NCBI RefSeq assembly: GCF_014646095.1
Contig: NZ_BMMU01000027.1
Span: 1-64,000 of the forward strand
Direction: 5' to 3'
Length of the DNA: 64,000 bases
Source: Streptomyces lacrimifluminis
Lineage (GTDB): Bacteria > Actinomycetota > Actinomycetes > Streptomycetales > Streptomycetaceae
Part shown: positions 43,465 through 53,846 of the stretch, piece after piece
Layout of the letters: each line of letters begins with the position of its first letter
Numbering within the stretch: position 1 is the stretch's first letter
Program-made: the position numbers and the translations under genes
Notes under the pieces: model-generated
Told to the model about the DNA's origin: nothing
The model's input: the letters and a program-made list of their open reading frames with translations, nothing else
The model's database searches: none

Positions 43465-44376
43465 CTACGCCCAGCTCAGGCTCGTCAGGCGCTCGTACGC
43501 CTCGATGTACTTGGCGCGGGTCGCATCGGTGACGTGCTGCGGGAGCGGCGGCGGGGGCTGCTCGTCGGCGCGGACCCAGCCGGACTCCGGGGACGTGAGC
43601 CAGTCCCGTACGAACTGCTTGTCGAACGAGGGCTGCGCGTGGCCCGGCTCCCACCGGTCGGCCGGCCAGAAGCGGGACGAGTCCGGGGTGAGGACCTCGT
43701 CGGCGAGGATGAGCGTCTCGCCGTCCTCGCTGCTCTCGTACCCGAACTCGAACTTCGTGTCCGCGAGGATGATGCCCCGGGCGCGGGCGATGTCCCGGGC
43801 GCGGGAGTAGACGGCGAGGGTCGCCTGGCGGAGCTGGGCGGCGGACTCGGCGCCGACCTGGCGGGCGACCTCCTCGTACGACACGTTCTCGTCGTGCTCG
43901 CCGACCGCGGCCTTCGTGGCCGGGGTGAAGATCGGGGCGGGGAGCTCGGAGCCGTCGGTGAGCCCTTCGGGGAGGGCCAGGCCGCAGACCGTACGGGAGG
44001 CGTTGTACTCGGTGAGGCCGGAGCCGGTGAGGTAGCCGCGGGCCACGCACTCCACCGGCATCATGCGCAGGGACTTGCAGATCAGGGTGCGGCCCGCCCA
44101 GTCGGCGGGGGCGCCCGGCGGCAGTTCGGTGCTCAGGACGTGGTTGGGGGCCAGGTCGGCGAGCTGGTCGAACCACCAGAGCGAGAGCTGGGTGAGGACG
44201 CGGCCCTTGTCGGGGATCTCCGTCCGCAGCACCCAGTCGAAGGCGGAGATGCGGTCGCTGGCGACCATCACGAGGTCGCCCGCCTCGTTCTGGTACAGGT
44301 CGCGCACCTTGCCGGTGTGCAGATGCACCAGACCCGGAACCTGGAGCGGCTCGGGCTTTTCTACGAATCCGGACAC
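43465..44376 (-). CDS. purC: SAICAR synthetase
   Basis: 303 residues from GTG 44376 (GGGGAGGAACC just upstream). Joins aspartate to CAIR with ATP. Motifs: LHTGKVRDLYQ (ATP loop), ASDRISAFDWVL, PVECVARGYLTGSG, IFTPATKAAVGEHDENVS, LADTKFEFGYE, LADEVLTPDSSRFWPAD. The 44565 extension upstream is not protein-like. Monocistronic between the tRNA-Gly repeat and an unrelated gene. Confidence 0.96.
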   Translation of the reverse strand: MSGFVEKPEPLQVPGLVHLHTGKVRDLYQNEAGDLVMVASDRISAFDWVLRTEIPDKGRVLTQLSLWWFDQLADLAPNHVLSTELPPGAPADWAGRTLICKSLRMMPVECVARGYLTGSGLTEYNASRTVCGLALPEGLTDGSELPAPIFTPATKAAVGEHDENVSYEEVARQVGAESAAQLRQATLAVYSRARDIARARGIILADTKFEFGYESSEDGETLILADEVLTPDSSRFWPADRWEPGHAQPSFDKQFVRDWLTSPESGWVRADEQPPPPLPQHVTDATRAKYIEAYERLTSLSWA

Positions 44377-44471
44377 GGTTCCTCCCCGTGGTGATGTCCA
44401 AGTGGCTCGATTCTCCCGTATGCGGACCACTCGTTGTCGCCGGGGCGGGAGGAAGCGTCTCGGTGAGGGGA

Positions 44472-46010
44472 TCAGTCCCGTTTGCAGATGCGATCCAGGA
44501 GGTTCGCGGTGGCCCGCTGGACCCGGGCATCCACGTGACCGGGGCGGTCCAGGGACGGCGACCACGCGAACGTACCGGACGCGAAGACCAGAGCCCCGGA
44601 GGGGGACCGGTAGAGGGAGGTCTCCTGGTGGCGGAGGGCGCCTTCGCTGTCGGCGTACGGGGAGTGGGCGAGGAGGATGCGGTCGTCGTGCTCGGGGAGC
44701 TGGGTGCGCGGGAAGTAGCGGTCGGCCTCACCGGCCACCATGCCGTCGATCTCGTCACCGTCGTGGGCGCCGGTCGCCTCCCAGATCCAGTGGTCGGCGT
44801 TGCGGACGACCAGGGGGGTGGGCTCGGGGACCCGGCCCGCGTACTGGATGCCGATCAACTGCTGCTCGGGGCGGTCGACTTCGCGCCACAGGGCCGGTTT
44901 TCCCGGGCCGCGGCGCTTTCGGCAGGTGAGGAGGCGGTCGGGGACGCCGGACGGGGACGGGGCCAGCTCGACCTGCCAGTACATGGTGTTGGCGGAGAGG
45001 AAGACGAGGGACGTGCCGCTCTCCCGGGCGAGCTCGGTGGTGCGACGCATCGCCGTGGACCAGTACTCGTCGTGGCCCGGGAAGACCAGGCCCCGGTAGC
45101 GGGTGGGGTCGACGCGGCCGGCGTGCAGGTCGCGGGCGTCGGCGTAGGCGAGGTCGTAGCCGTAGCGCTCGGCGAAGCGGATGAAGTCGTAGGCGTGGCC
45201 CACGTGGAGGGGGAGCCCTGCCCCGGCGTACGGGCGGTCGAAGGAGACGGTGGTCGCGGCGTCGGACTCGCCGAGGAGCCGGCCCTGCTCGTCCCACGCG
45301 TGATAGAGGCTGGCACCGGTACGGCCGTCCTCCGGGTAGAGGTTGTACGCCTGCCAGGTGATGTCCGGCAGGAGGAGCAGCAGGTCCGCCGGGTGGTTGT
45401 CGCGGACGGTGAAGGGGATGTGGGAGCGGTAGCCGTCGGCGGTGGTGAGGACGGCGACGTACGCCCCCACGTTCCAGTACGACGGGATCTGCAGGCGCCA
45501 GGAGAGCCACCAGTGGTGGCAGGAGACGGTGCGGTCGGCGGTGAGCGGTGGGGGCTGGACGATGCCGGAGAGGCGGGGGCTGGTGGTGATCTTCGCCGCG
45601 CCGTCACCGCCGTAGTGGCCGATGCGATAGATGTCCACGGCGAACTCCTGCGGCGGGTCGACCGTGATGTGGAAGTCGACGGCCTCGCCGGGGGAGGCGG
45701 GACCGGTGGAGACGAACCCCTTGATCTGCCGGTGCACGTCGTCGGCGGCGCGGGGGCCGCCGGTGGCGGGGCGGGAGGTGCGGGAGGTGCGGGGGGCGGG
45801 GATTCTGGAGTCCCTCTGGCGTGTGGTGGAGGTGGAGGCGGCGGTGGGGGGCGGGTCTAAGGGGTCCACGTACCAGGGGACCACGTGGCCGGTGTCGTCG
45901 AAGTAGGTCTCGCTGCCTCGGAGCCAGGGGACGGGGCCCAGACCGAAGGGGTCCGTGACGGCGTGCGCGAGTGCTCCCGACTCCCAGCGGCGGATCGGCT
46001 GCGGTCCCAT
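44472..46010 (-). CDS. N,N-dimethylformamidase-beta-like protein
   Basis: 512 residues from ATG 46010, preceded by AAGGACGCCGTC; ATG 46067 would add 19 residues. The body resembles the large subunit family of N,N-dimethylformamidase: early VDFHITVDPPQEFAVDIYRIGHYGGDGA, an Ig-like strand region, then LLLLPDITWQAYNLYPEDGRTGASLY, VSFDRPY, a glutaminase-like region VFPGHDEYWSTAMRRTTELARESGTSLVFLSANTMYWQV, and the C-terminal HQETSLYRSPSGALVFASGTFAWS. No signal peptide. Real substrate unknown; many actinobacteria have such homologues without DMF growth. Confidence 0.8.
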   Translation of the reverse strand: MGPQPIRRWESGALAHAVTDPFGLGPVPWLRGSETYFDDTGHVVPWYVDPLDPPPTAASTSTTRQRDSRIPAPRTSRTSRPATGGPRAADDVHRQIKGFVSTGPASPGEAVDFHITVDPPQEFAVDIYRIGHYGGDGAAKITTSPRLSGIVQPPPLTADRTVSCHHWWLSWRLQIPSYWNVGAYVAVLTTADGYRSHIPFTVRDNHPADLLLLLPDITWQAYNLYPEDGRTGASLYHAWDEQGRLLGESDAATTVSFDRPYAGAGLPLHVGHAYDFIRFAERYGYDLAYADARDLHAGRVDPTRYRGLVFPGHDEYWSTAMRRTTELARESGTSLVFLSANTMYWQVELAPSPSGVPDRLLTCRKRRGPGKPALWREVDRPEQQLIGIQYAGRVPEPTPLVVRNADHWIWEATGAHDGDEIDGMVAGEADRYFPRTQLPEHDDRILLAHSPYADSEGALRHQETSLYRSPSGALVFASGTFAWSPSLDRPGHVDARVQRATANLLDRICKRD

Positions 46011-46280
46011 GACGGCGTCCTTCCCTGGCTCCCCCGGCAGCTGTCTTATGTCCCGTGCGATTGCCATGTGCGCGATCGGTCCCAGCACATCACATTACGC
46101 ACGCGCTCCGTCACCATTCGTCGCGAATTGAGCAGAAGCGGAAGAGGGGGTTCCGGCTGGTTTTTCACCCCCGCCGCCCCTGCCCGTCCCCCATCCTGAA
46201 CCTGGGGACTGCGCCCCCAGACCCCCGCTTCGGCCTGAACGGCCTCGTCCTCAAACGCCGGACGGGCTGGAGGGTGCCTG

Positions 46281-48107
46281 TCACACCAGGCGTACGGGTT
46301 TCTCCGGGCGGACACCTGTCGTGCGGAGCCATGCGTCCAGGGGGGCGGGGTCGCCCGTTTCTATGAGGGTCAGGACCTTGGGGCCCAGGTCGGCCGCCCG
46401 TTCGCCGTTCAGGAGGAGCGAGGGGCCGTCGAGCCAGTCCAGGCCGGGCATCGCGCCCGCCGTGTCCATCGCCGCGCAGCACACCATCGCGGTGACGTGA
46501 TCGGCGAGCAGTTCGCGGCCCGTGCGCGGAGGCTGCAACGGGAACAGGGGCAGCGAGCCCTCGTCCCAGAGCGCCGTGTCCGGGCCCTGGCCGGTCAGCC
46601 CTGCCGGGGCCTGCTGTCCACCCACCGGCGCCGCCGCCTCCTCGCGGGCGACCTCCGCGCTGAGCCCGGCGGCGAGAGCCTCACCACGCTCGCTTCCCAC
46701 GCGCTCGTCGTCTCCGTCCCCGTCTTCGTACTCGTCGTTCGCTGTCTCCTCCGCTGTCCCCGCCGTCGTCTCTGTCTCCGCATCCGTTACGGAGGGCTGG
46801 GGCGTCGTCAGGTGGTTCATCACGCGGGACAGGGTGGGGGCGTCGGGGTCCTGGGGTGCGGCTGCGGGGGTGCGGTGGACTCCGCTGGCGTCCAGGGCGT
46901 CCAGGACCCGGTGGAGGCGTGCAGCGTCCATACGCCACTTACGGTCGACCACTTCCTCCGGGTACTCCTGCCAGTCCACCGGCGCCCAGTCCGGGCCGGT
47001 CTCGGCGGGGCCCCCGTGGAAGAGGCGGGCGGCCAGCAGTGAGGCCGCCTCGTCGACCAGGCCTGGCTCTTCGAGGAGGTCACAGGCCGGGCGTTCGCCC
47101 AGACGTGTCGTGAAGCCCTCGGCCAGCCGGTCCCGGCGGGACAGTTCCGTGAGCGCCGCGACCACTCCCGCGTCCAGCCGCGCCGGCCAGCGGCCCATCC
47201 GCCAGGCGGGGAGCGCGACCCGGGTCAGCAGCCGGTCCCAGCCCGCGTACGCCAGGCCGACCTGCTCCTGGGCGACGATCCGCAGCCCGTAATCCACAGC
47301 CTGTGCACGCTCGGCGGCAGCCGCCGCGACCCCGCGCTCCATCTCGGCCGCGTGCACCCGGCAGCTGCGCAGCAGCAGCCTCGCCACCCAGCCGACACCC
47401 GCGAGCGGCACCCGGGACACCGGGTCACGCCGCTGGGCCGAGGCCACGGCCACCGCCGCGTCCAGGCCCCGTACGAAGCGCCGAGCGGCAGCGATGTCCG
47501 GGTGCGCCGACGGTCCCGTACCCGCGACGACCGGGGCGAGGACCGCGCGCAGCTCGCCGACACGCATCCACCACAGGAACGGCGAGCCGATCACCAGCAC
47601 GGGCGACGCCGTGGCCGCCGCACGCCGGCGCTGTCCCTGGAAGGCGGGGCGCAGACCTCGTACGCCCGATATCTCGTCCCGGCCCTCCGGTGCGGGCGGG
47701 GCGTTGGCGGGGTGGGTGCGGTCCTCCAGCCAGCTGTCGCAGTCCGGGGTGAGCGCTATCGCGGAGGGGGCGGGGACGCCCAGGCGGTCGGCCAGGTCAC
47801 GCACCAGGTGATAGAGGTCCAGCGCCGACTCCTCGGCGATCGGGACCGTGGGGCTCATGGCCGGGCGGGCACGGGCGACGACCAGGGCGACGACGGCCGC
47901 GGCAAGCAGGACGACCAGCGCGGCGACGCTCGTGATCCAGCGGGCGAGGTGCCAGCCGCCGCCCACGAGATGGTCGGTGGAGCCGCCGGCCAGCAGCACG
48001 ACGGCGGCGGCCGCGGGCAGCAGGGCGACGGCCAGGGCCCTGCCGCGGATGCGCAGCACGGCGAGGGCCCGGGAACGCGCGACCTGCGCGCCCGCCTCCA
48101 CACCCAT
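46281..48107 (-). CDS. Membrane protein with a degenerate M48 peptidase-like domain
   Basis: 608 residues from ATG 48107; GTG 48119 is close. Two membrane helices at about 15-40 and 47-80. A region at about 90-180 reads like an M48 peptidase (LVRDLADRLGVPAPSAIALTPDC, ASPVLVIGSPFLWWMRVGELRAVLAPVVAG) where the zinc motif HExxH is replaced by APVVAG, so it is probably not a peptidase. Then a helical middle, an acidic Ala/Glu/Thr linker (EETANDEYEDGDGDDE) and a C-terminal part ending with LDAWLRTTGVRPEKPVRLV. Found once next to purD; function unknown. Confidence 0.7.
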   Translation of the reverse strand: MGVEAGAQVARSRALAVLRIRGRALAVALLPAAAAVVLLAGGSTDHLVGGGWHLARWITSVAALVVLLAAAVVALVVARARPAMSPTVPIAEESALDLYHLVRDLADRLGVPAPSAIALTPDCDSWLEDRTHPANAPPAPEGRDEISGVRGLRPAFQGQRRRAAATASPVLVIGSPFLWWMRVGELRAVLAPVVAGTGPSAHPDIAAARRFVRGLDAAVAVASAQRRDPVSRVPLAGVGWVARLLLRSCRVHAAEMERGVAAAAAERAQAVDYGLRIVAQEQVGLAYAGWDRLLTRVALPAWRMGRWPARLDAGVVAALTELSRRDRLAEGFTTRLGERPACDLLEEPGLVDEAASLLAARLFHGGPAETGPDWAPVDWQEYPEEVVDRKWRMDAARLHRVLDALDASGVHRTPAAAPQDPDAPTLSRVMNHLTTPQPSVTDAETETTAGTAEETANDEYEDGDGDDERVGSERGEALAAGLSAEVAREEAAAPVGGQQAPAGLTGQGPDTALWDEGSLPLFPLQPPRTGRELLADHVTAMVCCAAMDTAGAMPGLDWLDGPSLLLNGERAADLGPKVLTLIETGDPAPLDAWLRTTGVRPEKPVRLV

Positions 48108-48404
48108 ACCGGTCACGACCGGATGCCACCCCCTACCTTTTCCGCTCTCACCCTGACGTTGCTCACTCCCCCACTGTGGCACCCGGCACTGACATCGCAA
48201 TGCCGGTGGGCCAAGTGCCGGAACGCTTGCGCCGCACCATAGTTGGGGGCCCGGTCCTCGTCAGCCGGATGGGGGATCGGTCACCCGATGGAATGGCTTT
48301 GGGGAGAGGTGGATGACACACAGCGACGACGGCAGGGCGGTTGAGAGGGTCCAGAAGCCTGCGGTCGCGTCCTGAGGACCGCGTCCCGAAGACCGCCACA
48401 ACGA

Positions 48405-48446
48405 CTCTCGGGCCCCGCATCCTTAGACGGCTGCGGGGCCCGAGAG
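48405..48446 (-). terminator. Terminator after purD
   Basis: 15-bp perfect stem CTCTCGGGCCCCGCA/TGCGGGGCCCGAGAG with a 12-nt loop, 25 nt past the purD stop. The region 48108-48404 has no gene and should hold the promoter of the M48-like gene. Confidence 0.88.
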
Positions 48447-48470
48447 GTTCATCGACATGTACCGGTACTC

Positions 48471-49724
<1,254 letters not shown>

Positions 49725-49831
49725 GGGGCCAGCTTAGTGGTCGGGGTGGGGAGTCCCTGCCGGTGCCGGTGCGGGCCTCGCCCGACGGGACACCGGCCGG
49801 GTGGGACACGAGCCCCGTCTACTCCTTCCAC

Positions 49832-52162
49832 CTACTCGTTCGAGACCTCTTCCACCACCGTCGCCCCCAGCTCACGCACGATCAGTTCGTGGCCGGAGAG
49901 GGCTGACTCGTCGAGGTCGGGGTCGTCGTCCTCGGCGGTGTCGTCCTCGGGTGCGATGGGCGGGGGTTCCGGGGCCGAGGGCTGCGGTACCGGGGCGGAG
50001 GCCTGAGGGCGGGGGGCACCCGGTGTCGACGCGGGCGCGGCCGAGGGAGCTGGTGCCGGGGGCGCGGCCTGCTGGCGAGGAGCCGGCGACGACCCACCGC
50101 CTCCGTAGCCACCTCCAGCTCCGCCTCCGCCTCCGTAACCGCCGGAGGGGCCGCCCCCGCCGTAGCCACCGGCCGCCGGGGCCGCCGCGCCGCCACCCGT
50201 CGGGTCGACGACCGCCTCGATCCTCCACTGGACGTTGAACTGTTCCGCCAGCGCCTGCTTCAGCACTTCCTCGCTGCCGCTGCTGGAGAAGTTGTCCCGC
50301 GCGCCCGCGTTCATGAAGCCCAGCTGGAGCGTGGTGCCGTCGAAGCCGCTGACCTGGGCGTTCTGGCTGAGCAGGATCCAGGTGAACCGGCGGCGGTTCT
50401 TCACCGACTCCAGGATGTTCGGCCAGAGCATGCGGGGGTCGAGGCCGCCGGGCACGGGGGCGCCGGCCTGCGCAGCGGGGGCCTGGGCCGGTGCCTGGGC
50501 CGGTGCCTGGGACTGGGGCTGGGCGGGGGCCTGGGAGTAGGCCGCTGCTGGAGCGGGTGAGGCGGGCGCCGGGCCGGGGCCGGCTGCCGGGGACTGTCCG
50601 CCGCCCGCAGGTGTGGCCGTGGGCCAGCCACCGGGACGCCGGCCACTGCCCGCGCTCGTCGCGGTGGGCCAGGCGCCGGGGGCAGCCGGGGCGGGAGCCG
50701 CCGGTGCCGGGGGCGGCGTCGGTGCCACCGGCGGCTGGGACTGGACCGGAGGCTGGGACTGGGACTGGGGCTGGGGCTGCGGGTACGGGGTGGGTACGCC
50801 GGCCGTGTCCGCCGTACCGGCCGGGTCGGGCATGCCCGGCGCATCCCCGCGCACAGCCGCCCGCGCCGCTGCGACGCCGCCCGCCGGAACCGACGCGCCC
50901 ACGGGACCGCCGGACACCCCGCCGTCGTGCGCACCGGGTCCCGGGACGTACCCCATGGCGATTCCGGCGCCGCCCATGCCCACGGCGGGGCCGCCGGAGA
51001 AGTTGACGCCGCGCTCCAGCTTGTCGAGCCGGGCCATGAAGGAGCGCTCGTCGCCGTACGCGGCGGGGAGCAGCACGCGCGCGCAGATGAGTTCCAGCTG
51101 GAGCCGGGGCGAGGTCGCGCCCCGCATCTCCGTGAGCCCGTCGTTGACGAGGTCGGCGGCACGGCTGAGTTCGGCGGCGCCGAAGACGCCGGCCTGGGCC
51201 TGCATACGCTCGACCACGTCCACAGGAGCGTCGATGAGCCCCTTCTCCGCCGCGTCCGGCACTGCGGCGAGGATCACCAGGTCGCGCAGCCGTTCGAGCA
51301 GGTCGGCGACGAAGCGGCGTGGGTCGTTGCCGCCCTCGATGATCCGGTCCACGACCTCGAAGGCCGCCGCTCCGTCCCCGGAGGCGAACGCCTCGACCAC
51401 GGAGTCGAGCAACGAGGCGTCCGTGTAACCGAGCAGGGAGGTGGCCATGGCGTACGTCACACCATCGGCACCGGCGCCGGCCAGCAGCTGGTCCATGACG
51501 GACATCGAGTCTCGTACGGAACCCGCGCCGGACCGGACGACCAGCGGGAACACACCGTCGGCGACCGCGATGTTCTCCTGTCCGCAGACCTCGGCGAGGT
51601 ACTCGCGCAGCGTGCCGGGCGGGACCAGCCGGAAGGGGTAGTGGTGGGTCCGGGAGCGGATCGTCCCGATGACCTTCTCGGGCTCCGTGGTCGCGAAGAT
51701 GAACTTGAGGTGCTCCGGCGGCTCTTCGACGACCTTGAGCAGCGCGTTGAAACCGGCCGGCGTGACCATGTGGGCCTCGTCGATGATGTAGATCTTGTAG
51801 CGGCTGCTCGCCGGCCCGAAGAAGGCCTTTTCCCGCAGGTCACGGGCGTCGTCCACACCACCGTGCGACGCCGCGTCGATCTCGATGACGTCGATCGATC
51901 CCGGCCCGTTGCGCGCCAGGTCCTGACAGGACTGGCACTCGCCACAGGGTGTCGGCGTCGGCCCCTTCTCGCAGTTGAGACAGCGCGCCAGGATGCGCGC
52001 GCTGGTCGTCTTGCCGCAACCGCGCGGCCCGCTGAACAGGTACGCGTGATTGACCCGGTTGTTCCGCAGCGCCTGCTGCAGCGGGTCGGTTACATGCTCC
52101 TGCCCGATGACCTCGGCGAACGACTCCGGGCGATAGCGGCGGTACAGCGCAAGGGACGACAC
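49832..52162 (-). CDS. dnaX: DNA polymerase III gamma/tau subunit
   Basis: 776 residues from GTG 52162. AAA+ clamp-loader ATPase: Walker A GPRGCGKT at 45-52, zinc module with CxxxxxxxxCxxCxxC (C64, C73, C76, C79), Walker B/DEAH in IYIIDEAHMV, SRC-like region TIRSRTHHY. From about 400 on it is Pro/Gly/Ala/Gln-rich linker, then a conserved tau-like segment (RMLWPNILESVKNRRRFTWILLSQNA) and another Gly/Pro-rich region, ending EVSNE. Long disordered linkers are usual in Streptomyces DnaX. The start codon choice rests on conserved SSLALYRRYRPESF; Shine-Dalgarno is weak. SRP RNA lies just upstream. Confidence 0.96.
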   Translation of the reverse strand: MSSLALYRRYRPESFAEVIGQEHVTDPLQQALRNNRVNHAYLFSGPRGCGKTTSARILARCLNCEKGPTPTPCGECQSCQDLARNGPGSIDVIEIDAASHGGVDDARDLREKAFFGPASSRYKIYIIDEAHMVTPAGFNALLKVVEEPPEHLKFIFATTEPEKVIGTIRSRTHHYPFRLVPPGTLREYLAEVCGQENIAVADGVFPLVVRSGAGSVRDSMSVMDQLLAGAGADGVTYAMATSLLGYTDASLLDSVVEAFASGDGAAAFEVVDRIIEGGNDPRRFVADLLERLRDLVILAAVPDAAEKGLIDAPVDVVERMQAQAGVFGAAELSRAADLVNDGLTEMRGATSPRLQLELICARVLLPAAYGDERSFMARLDKLERGVNFSGGPAVGMGGAGIAMGYVPGPGAHDGGVSGGPVGASVPAGGVAAARAAVRGDAPGMPDPAGTADTAGVPTPYPQPQPQSQSQPPVQSQPPVAPTPPPAPAAPAPAAPGAWPTATSAGSGRRPGGWPTATPAGGGQSPAAGPGPAPASPAPAAAYSQAPAQPQSQAPAQAPAQAPAAQAGAPVPGGLDPRMLWPNILESVKNRRRFTWILLSQNAQVSGFDGTTLQLGFMNAGARDNFSSSGSEEVLKQALAEQFNVQWRIEAVVDPTGGGAAAPAAGGYGGGGPSGGYGGGGGAGGGYGGGGSSPAPRQQAAPPAPAPSAAPASTPGAPRPQASAPVPQPSAPEPPPIAPEDDTAEDDDPDLDESALSGHELIVRELGATVVEEVSNE

Positions 52163-52260
52163 GCATACGACGATATCGGGCCCCACTGACAGTCGACCCC
52201 GCCCGCCCGGCTCCCCTCGTACGGGACGCCGCTCCGGCCAGTCCCGCCAGGGCACACAAA

Positions 52261-52355
52261 GACCCCCCACGCACCCGCCAGAGCCAACCTACCCTTGCTG
52301 CCTTCCGGCCCTGGGGGAGTTCAGTCAGATAGCGCCGCGTGAGGGGCTGAGGCCC
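52261..52355 (-). ncRNA. ffs: Small bacterial SRP RNA (4.5S)
   Basis: On the minus strand the core loop GGCCGGAAGGCAGCAAGGGT and flanking CCCTCACGCGG and GGGTGCGTGGGG arms form the 4.5S hairpin. It binds Ffh for membrane protein targeting. Ends are approximate by a few nt. Between dnaX and tRNA-Ser, a position seen in other Streptomyces. Confidence 0.92.
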
Positions 52356-52424
52356 AGCGTACCTGATCGCAGGGGGCCCGAACGAGTTCGCAAGCACCAC
52401 CCACGGTCATGTAATGTTCGCGTC

Positions 52425-52509
52425 GGAGGATTCGCCTAGTGGCCTAGGGCGCACGCTTGGAAAGCGTGTTGGGGGCAACCCCTCACGAGTTCGAATCTCG
52501 TATCCTCCG
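52425..52509 (+). tRNA. tRNA-Ser (GGA)
   Basis: 85 nt with a long variable arm: GGAGGAT/ATCCTCC acceptor plus G, anticodon loop TTGGAAA (GGA), variable arm GTTGGGGGCAACCCC, T-loop GTTCGAATC. The integrative element to its right makes the 3' end the likely attB. Confidence 0.95.
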
Positions 52510-52534
52510 CCAGTGCCTCACCGGGCACGATGTC

Positions 52535-52566
52535 GAAGGGCCCCACCGTTCGCGGTGGGGCCCTTC
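52535..52566 (+). terminator. Terminator after tRNA-Ser with TTCG tetraloop
   Basis: GAAGGGCCCCACCG pairs with CGGTGGGGCCCTTC across TTCG. Confidence 0.88.
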
Positions 52567-52599
52567 TTCGTTGTCCGTCTCAGTTTCCGTCTCAGTTGC

Positions 52600-53676
52600 T
52601 CACGGAGCAGGAGGTTGCCCGGCAACGTACGGGTCGGAGGCGAACGCCGACACATACGACAGGGCTCCGCCCACCAGCTCGGGGATGGCATCCAACGCCG
52701 TGTCGAGGAAGTGCTCAATCGCCACTGCCGGGGACCCCGGATTATCGACGTCGATCATCGCTGCCCACGACTCCGGCTCGTAACGAGCGAAAGTAGAGAG
52801 TGCCAACAGTGCCGCCCACCACGCCACCATGGCTTGGACGGGCTGTGCCATACCCGCGTGGGCCGGCAGCACCCACCAACCGCCGCGATACTGCTCAGCG
52901 TGCCGAACCCACTGGGCAGGATCAACCTGCCTTGATTGATGAGTCCTGGATCTCTGCCACAGCAACATCATCCGCAGTTCGCCGCCGACCCAGTCGATGG
53001 CGGGCAACGCCCTGTTGTGTGTGGACGTGCCGCCTTGCCATCCGGCGAGCGTGGGGTAGTGGGACAACCACTTGGCCACCGCGCTTGAGTCCTCCCGCTG
53101 CCTGAAGACGGTCATTGGGACTCCGTGCAGATAGGCCACCTCCCACGCACCACTCGTGCCCTGAGCCTCGTAGCGGAGGGCAGGGAAGTCACTCGGCACC
53201 GCCGAGGGCGGGTGTTCACTGGCAGTCTCGGGAACCAAAGGCCAGATCTCAGCAAGCGTCAACTTGGTCTTCGCTGGCCACATAGGCGAGCCCATGGCCC
53301 GAGCCACGCTCTGGGGCGTGCCAGCCTTATTGACCTCGACCTCTGCCGCCCACAGGTCTGCCTGATCACGGGTGTTGAGGACCCTCATGCCGTGACCCGA
53401 AGGACGGTACTCGTCATCGGTCAGGTGCCCAGAGGCCGCCGCAATCGCTCGACCCGCTTGCGAGAGCGCGTAGAACGCAAAGACCGGCTTCGTCTCGTAC
53501 CCAGCGCTTTCAGCGCTGCTCAAGAACTGCTCTGCCTGCTCCAGCGCTGCCTGGAACGTCCGCAAGCGCTGCGCATTCTGTCCTGCCATACCCGGTGGCG
53601 CAGCGCGCATGCGTCGCAATCCCCGCAGTGCCTCTCGGCGGCGCAAGGACTCACCGTTCAATGACGACCCCACCAT
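52600..53676 (-). CDS. YaaC-like protein, AICE cargo
   Basis: 358 residues from ATG 53676 (GGAGG four nt upstream; GTG 53673 is close). The helical core FYALSQAGRAIAAASGHL with the following HGMRV is the YaaC family signature known from B. subtilis (function unknown). Later parts: GGWWVLPAHAGMAQPVQAMVAWWAALLALSTFARYEPESWAAMIDVD, a conserved tail around a Trp/Tyr-rich helix, and EHFLDTALDAIPELV. No catalytic motif is clear. Its position between tRNA-Ser and the integrase terminator is inside the element and probably cargo. YaaC-like genes are occasional residents of defence-rich places; this is an inference. Confidence 0.75.
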   Translation of the reverse strand: MVGSSLNGESLRRREALRGLRRMRAAPPGMAGQNAQRLRTFQAALEQAEQFLSSAESAGYETKPVFAFYALSQAGRAIAAASGHLTDDEYRPSGHGMRVLNTRDQADLWAAEVEVNKAGTPQSVARAMGSPMWPAKTKLTLAEIWPLVPETASEHPPSAVPSDFPALRYEAQGTSGAWEVAYLHGVPMTVFRQREDSSAVAKWLSHYPTLAGWQGGTSTHNRALPAIDWVGGELRMMLLWQRSRTHQSRQVDPAQWVRHAEQYRGGWWVLPAHAGMAQPVQAMVAWWAALLALSTFARYEPESWAAMIDVDNPGSPAVAIEHFLDTALDAIPELVGGALSYVSAFASDPYVAGQPPAP

Positions 53677-53806
53677 CCCACCTCCACCCGAGGAGAAGAG
53701 GATGAACGGGGACCAAACGGCTGTAGCGGCGGACATGGTGAAGCAACATGCCAGACAAGATAGAGAGTGATAGGTCACAAGGTCTTGGAATTTCCCAGAC
53801 CAAAGC

Positions 53807-53839
53807 GGAAGCCCAGACCGACTAGCGGTCTGGGCTTCC
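53807..53839 (-). terminator. Terminator after the AICE integrase
   Basis: GGAAGCCCAGACCG/CGGTCTGGGCTTCC hairpin across a five-nt loop, just past the integrase stop (53847). Confidence 0.86.
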
Positions 53840-53846
53840 GTGATCA

